From: CAYRIY01 sp964424335
GTDB taxonomy: Bacteria > Bacillota > Limnochordia > DTU080 > RSA5
Direction: 5' to 3'
DNA length: 7,383 nt
Assembly (NCBI GenBank): GCA_964424335.1
Contig: CAYRIY010000141.1
Span: forward strand, 1-7,383
Under the pieces are notes generated by a model. It had not been told where the DNA came from. It was given only the letters and a program-made list of their open reading frames with translations, and did not search any database. Shown here one piece after another: positions 4,980-7,383 of this stretch; positions within the stretch are counted from its first letter, which is position 1, and every line of letters begins with the position of its first letter. Made by a program: the position numbers and the translations under genes.

Positions 4980-7383
4980 GTGGCAAGACAGCGAATACCG
5001 ACCTTGCGTTGGATTGAGCGACTGGCGATCGCGGCCATCGTTGCGGCGTGCATGTGGGGAGGATGGCACATGGACCTCGAGGCCGCGTCCAGGGCGGAGC
5101 GGTACGATTGGGGCTCGGTTCCGATCGGCGGTGGGGGCTACATGACGGGGATCGCCATTCATCCGGCAGAGCCCGATCTGATCTACATTCGCACGGACGT
5201 AGGCGGGGCGTATCGCTGGGATGCTGATGGTGAGCGATGGATTCCTTTGCTCGACGTATTCGGCACGTCCCACCAGGCGTATTACAACGTCGACGCCCTC
5301 GCGGTGGACCCGCGCGATCCCGACGTTGTGTACGCGGCAGTCGGCAGGACCGTTGGCGGACAATCGGCCGTGCTTCGCTCGATCGATCGGGGGCGGAGCT
5401 GGCAGGAAACCAACATTCGGGTTGGGATCTACGGCAACGCCGACTTTCGTTGGGCGGGGCCGAGGCTTGCGGTTGACCCAAGCTCTGGCGCTGTGCTTTT
5501 TGGCACGCGGGACCGGGGGCTGTGGCGAAGCGACGACGGCGTGGACTTTTACCGTGTCGACTCGTTCCCGGTTGTTGGCATCGGTTCCGGCGACGTGCGT
5601 GACGGCGTCGACGCCGTCGGATTGACCTTTGTGGCCTGGGATCCGAGCTCCGGTGTGGATGAGCAAGGTGCGACACGGCGCATCTATGTTGGCGTCTATG
5701 GCGACGAACGGCCTGGAGCCAGCCACGGCGGCATCTATGTCAGCGACGACGGGGGCGCTGGTTGGAGCCGCATTCCCGGCAGTCCGTTACAGCCGGTACG
5801 GGTCGCGGTCGATCGAGATGGGCGCCTTTTTGCAAGCCACACCGGTGGGGTTGTCCGCTGTGATCCGGCTGGGTGCACGGAAGTCGCTCCAAATCCCGGC
5901 GCCTACTCCGGCATCACGGTCGATCCAAATCGCCCGGGTCTCGTGATGGCCGCCGAGCGAATTCGAACCTCTGCAAACCCGATCTACCTCTCACTCGATG
6001 CGGGAGCGTCGTGGAAGCGGATCGACGTTCCCGTTCGCAACCGCACACCTGAGCCTCCGTGGTGGCCCGATTCGTTCTTTTCGTCTGCAACATCGACGCT
6101 CACGCTGGATCCGCATTACCCAGGGCGGGTGTGGCTCACGGATTGGTTTGGCGTCTGGCGCACGGATGACATCTTTGCTTCCGAGACCATTTGGCGCTCC
6201 TTTGAGCAGGGCCACGAGGAGGTGGTCGTCCATGCGCTCACGAGCCCACCTGAAGGCAGCCCGCTCATCAGCGGAGTCGCCGACGTCGCCGGATTTCTCC
6301 ATCACGAGGGTCTGGATCGCTTTCCGACCCGGGACGACCGACTCCCATCCAACCGTGCGACAGGCGGCGTGCAGGACATCAACTCGATCGCGTTTTACGA
6401 GCCGGATCCGCGGCATGTGTACATGGTCGGCAACATCCGTAGCCAACCGGTGGGAAGGGCGTACCGTTCGACAGATTACGGCGCCTCGTGGCAGGTGATC
6501 GACCCGGCGGAGATTGCGACGCTGCCCGACGACGCACGGGGAGGGCGAATCGCTGTCTCGAGCGCGGATCCTGATCGGATCGTTTGGCTTCCCCTGGCCA
6601 TGAGGCCTTATTTTTCTGGAGACGGAGGCCGCACGTGGCAGCCGTCGGAAGGGGTCACGAGTGCCGAGATCGTTCCCGATGTGTGGAATCCCAGCGTCTA
6701 CCTCACCTCCAACGCGTCCGGCGTTGAGACCTTTTACATCTACAAGCCGGACGTTGGCCTCCTTCGCAGTCGAGACGGGGTGCGTTTTGAGACGTTAGAT
6801 GCCGGGCTCCCTCGCACGACTGCACGGTATACGTTTATTCACGCTGCTCCCGGCGTGGACGGCGAGGTGTGGGTGAGCATGGATCGCGAAGGCCTCTACC
6901 GCTCGGTCGATTTTGGGGAGACGTTTGCCAAAGTGGCCGCGGTGGAGCAGGCGCTCCTCTTTAGCTTTGGCAAGGGAAGGCCTGGAACAGGCCGGCCCGC
7001 CGCCTACATCTACGGCAGGGCAAACGGCGACGGGGTCGAGGGTGTGTACCGTTCGGACGACCTCGGTGAAAGCTGGGTGCGCATCAGCAGCCCCGATGTC
7101 CTCTTTGGATCTGGGCCAAAGGTGATGGCCGGGGACCGCCAGGTGTTCGGGCGGGTGTACGTCGGCGCCTCAGGGCGGGGGATCTTCGTGGGCCAGCGCT
7201 CGCCCGCCTATGCGGAGCTCACTTTGGCCGGCGCCGAGGTGCGGATTGGCGCATGGGCGACCGAGTACGACGTCGAGCTGCCTTTTGGCACGGATCGGAT
7301 GCCATCGTTGCTGGTCCGTCTGCTCGCCGATGAGCTGGAAGCGGCGGTGCGTGCTGGGGTGGGTGCGGCTTCGGGGGCGGCGC
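4980..7383 (+). CDS. Exported GH74-like beta-propeller glycosidase (xyloglucanase-related), C terminus cut by window edge
   Basis: The frame is open for 801 codons and runs off the window. Residues 1-39 form an export signal: basic RQRIPTLRWIER, hydrophobic LAIAAIVAAC, and likely cleavage near residues 35-39. VAAC (21-24) also fits a lipobox. The mature part opens with IGGGGYMTGIAIHP and RTDVGGAYRW, the GH74 signature, with presumed catalytic Asp73. The second presumed catalytic residue is Asp435, in SGVADVAGF after HALTSPPEGSPL. Nine Asp-box-like repeats (SxDxGxxW or variants) begin at about 134, 184, 255, 338, 497, 546, 597, 642 and 692, as expected for two seven-bladed propellers. GH74 enzymes cleave xyloglucan outside the cell. 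Asp73 and Asp435 are only 362 residues apart, closer than in characterised members, so the substrate may differ. From about residue 741, LTLAGAEVRIGAWATEYDV and VELPFGT resemble a cadherin-like beta-sandwich domain (PF12733). High third-position G+C sets this gene apart from the polysaccharide genes. Confidence 0.85.
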   Translation, partial: MARQRIPTLRWIERLAIAAIVAACMWGGWHMDLEAASRAERYDWGSVPIGGGGYMTGIAIHPAEPDLIYIRTDVGGAYRWDADGERWIPLLDVFGTSHQAYYNVDALAVDPRDPDVVYAAVGRTVGGQSAVLRSIDRGRSWQETNIRVGIYGNADFRWAGPRLAVDPSSGAVLFGTRDRGLWRSDDGVDFYRVDSFPVVGIGSGDVRDGVDAVGLTFVAWDPSSGVDEQGATRRIYVGVYGDERPGASHGGIYVSDDGGAGWSRIPGSPLQPVRVAVDRDGRLFASHTGGVVRCDPAGCTEVAPNPGAYSGITVDPNRPGLVMAAERIRTSANPIYLSLDAGASWKRIDVPVRNRTPEPPWWPDSFFSSATSTLTLDPHYPGRVWLTDWFGVWRTDDIFASETIWRSFEQGHEEVVVHALTSPPEGSPLISGVADVAGFLHHEGLDRFPTRDDRLPSNRATGGVQDINSIAFYEPDPRHVYMVGNIRSQPVGRAYRSTDYGASWQVIDPAEIATLPDDARGGRIAVSSADPDRIVWLPLAMRPYFSGDGGRTWQPSEGVTSAEIVPDVWNPSVYLTSNASGVETFYIYKPDVGLLRSRDGVRFETLDAGLPRTTARYTFIHAAPGVDGEVWVSMDREGLYRSVDFGETFAKVAAVEQALLFSFGKGRPGTGRPAAYIYGRANGDGVEGVYRSDDLGESWVRISSPDVLFGSGPKVMAGDRQVFGRVYVGASGRGIFVGQRSPAYAELTLAGAEVRIGAWATEYDVELPFGTDRMPSLLVRLLADELEAAVRAGVGAASGAA

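Noticed and set aside
4837..5726. Two long minus-strand frames (279 and 275 codons) opposite the start of the GH74-like gene
   Set aside because: Their translations are rich in Arg, Pro, His and Ser with no recognisable domain, while the plus-strand frame shows clear GH74 motifs. They are by-products of G+C-rich codon use.
5379..7076. Repeated SxDxGxxW segments considered as a DNA tandem repeat
   Set aside because: They are diverged protein-level Asp boxes of propeller blades, not nucleotide repeats.

Overview
The window carries four whole or nearly whole genes plus two genes cut by its edges. It looks like a bacterial chromosome of moderate to fairly high G+C, with GTG and TTG starts used beside ATG. 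The taxon cannot be fixed from the sequence. The purine-rich ribosome site before the secreted glycosidase and the kind of domain on that protein's tail would suit a Bacillota lineage such as Paenibacillaceae or Alicyclobacillaceae, but this is a tentative inference.

Bases 1-4736 are the end of a surface- or exopolysaccharide gene cluster, read mainly on the minus strand. In order of transcription the genes are: an OafA-like membrane O-acyltransferase with an SGNH tail (4736-2727), an O-antigen ligase/polymerase-family protein (2021-903), and the first 263 residues of a polyprenyl-phosphate sugar-1-phosphate transferase (789-1, running off the left edge). Together these would start a repeat unit on the lipid carrier, polymerise or ligate it, and decorate it with acyl (probably acetyl) groups. 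A HAD-family phosphatase gene (about 2133-2726) lies on the opposite strand between the acyltransferase and the polymerase. Its stop codon touches that of the acyltransferase with no base between them.

A 243-base intergenic region (4737-4979) then separates the cluster from a divergent plus-strand gene (4980 to beyond 7383). This gene encodes a large exported beta-propeller protein related to GH74 xyloglucanases. It keeps both presumed catalytic aspartates and has nine Asp-box-like repeats. The first half is shorter than in characterised GH74 enzymes, and a cadherin-like beta-sandwich domain begins at the right edge.

The most interesting feature is the divergent GH74-like protein beside a polysaccharide assembly cluster. 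It may act on plant xyloglucan, or on a polysaccharide made nearby. The sequence alone cannot decide between these. No RNA genes, insertion sequences, CRISPR arrays or convincing rho-independent terminators were seen.
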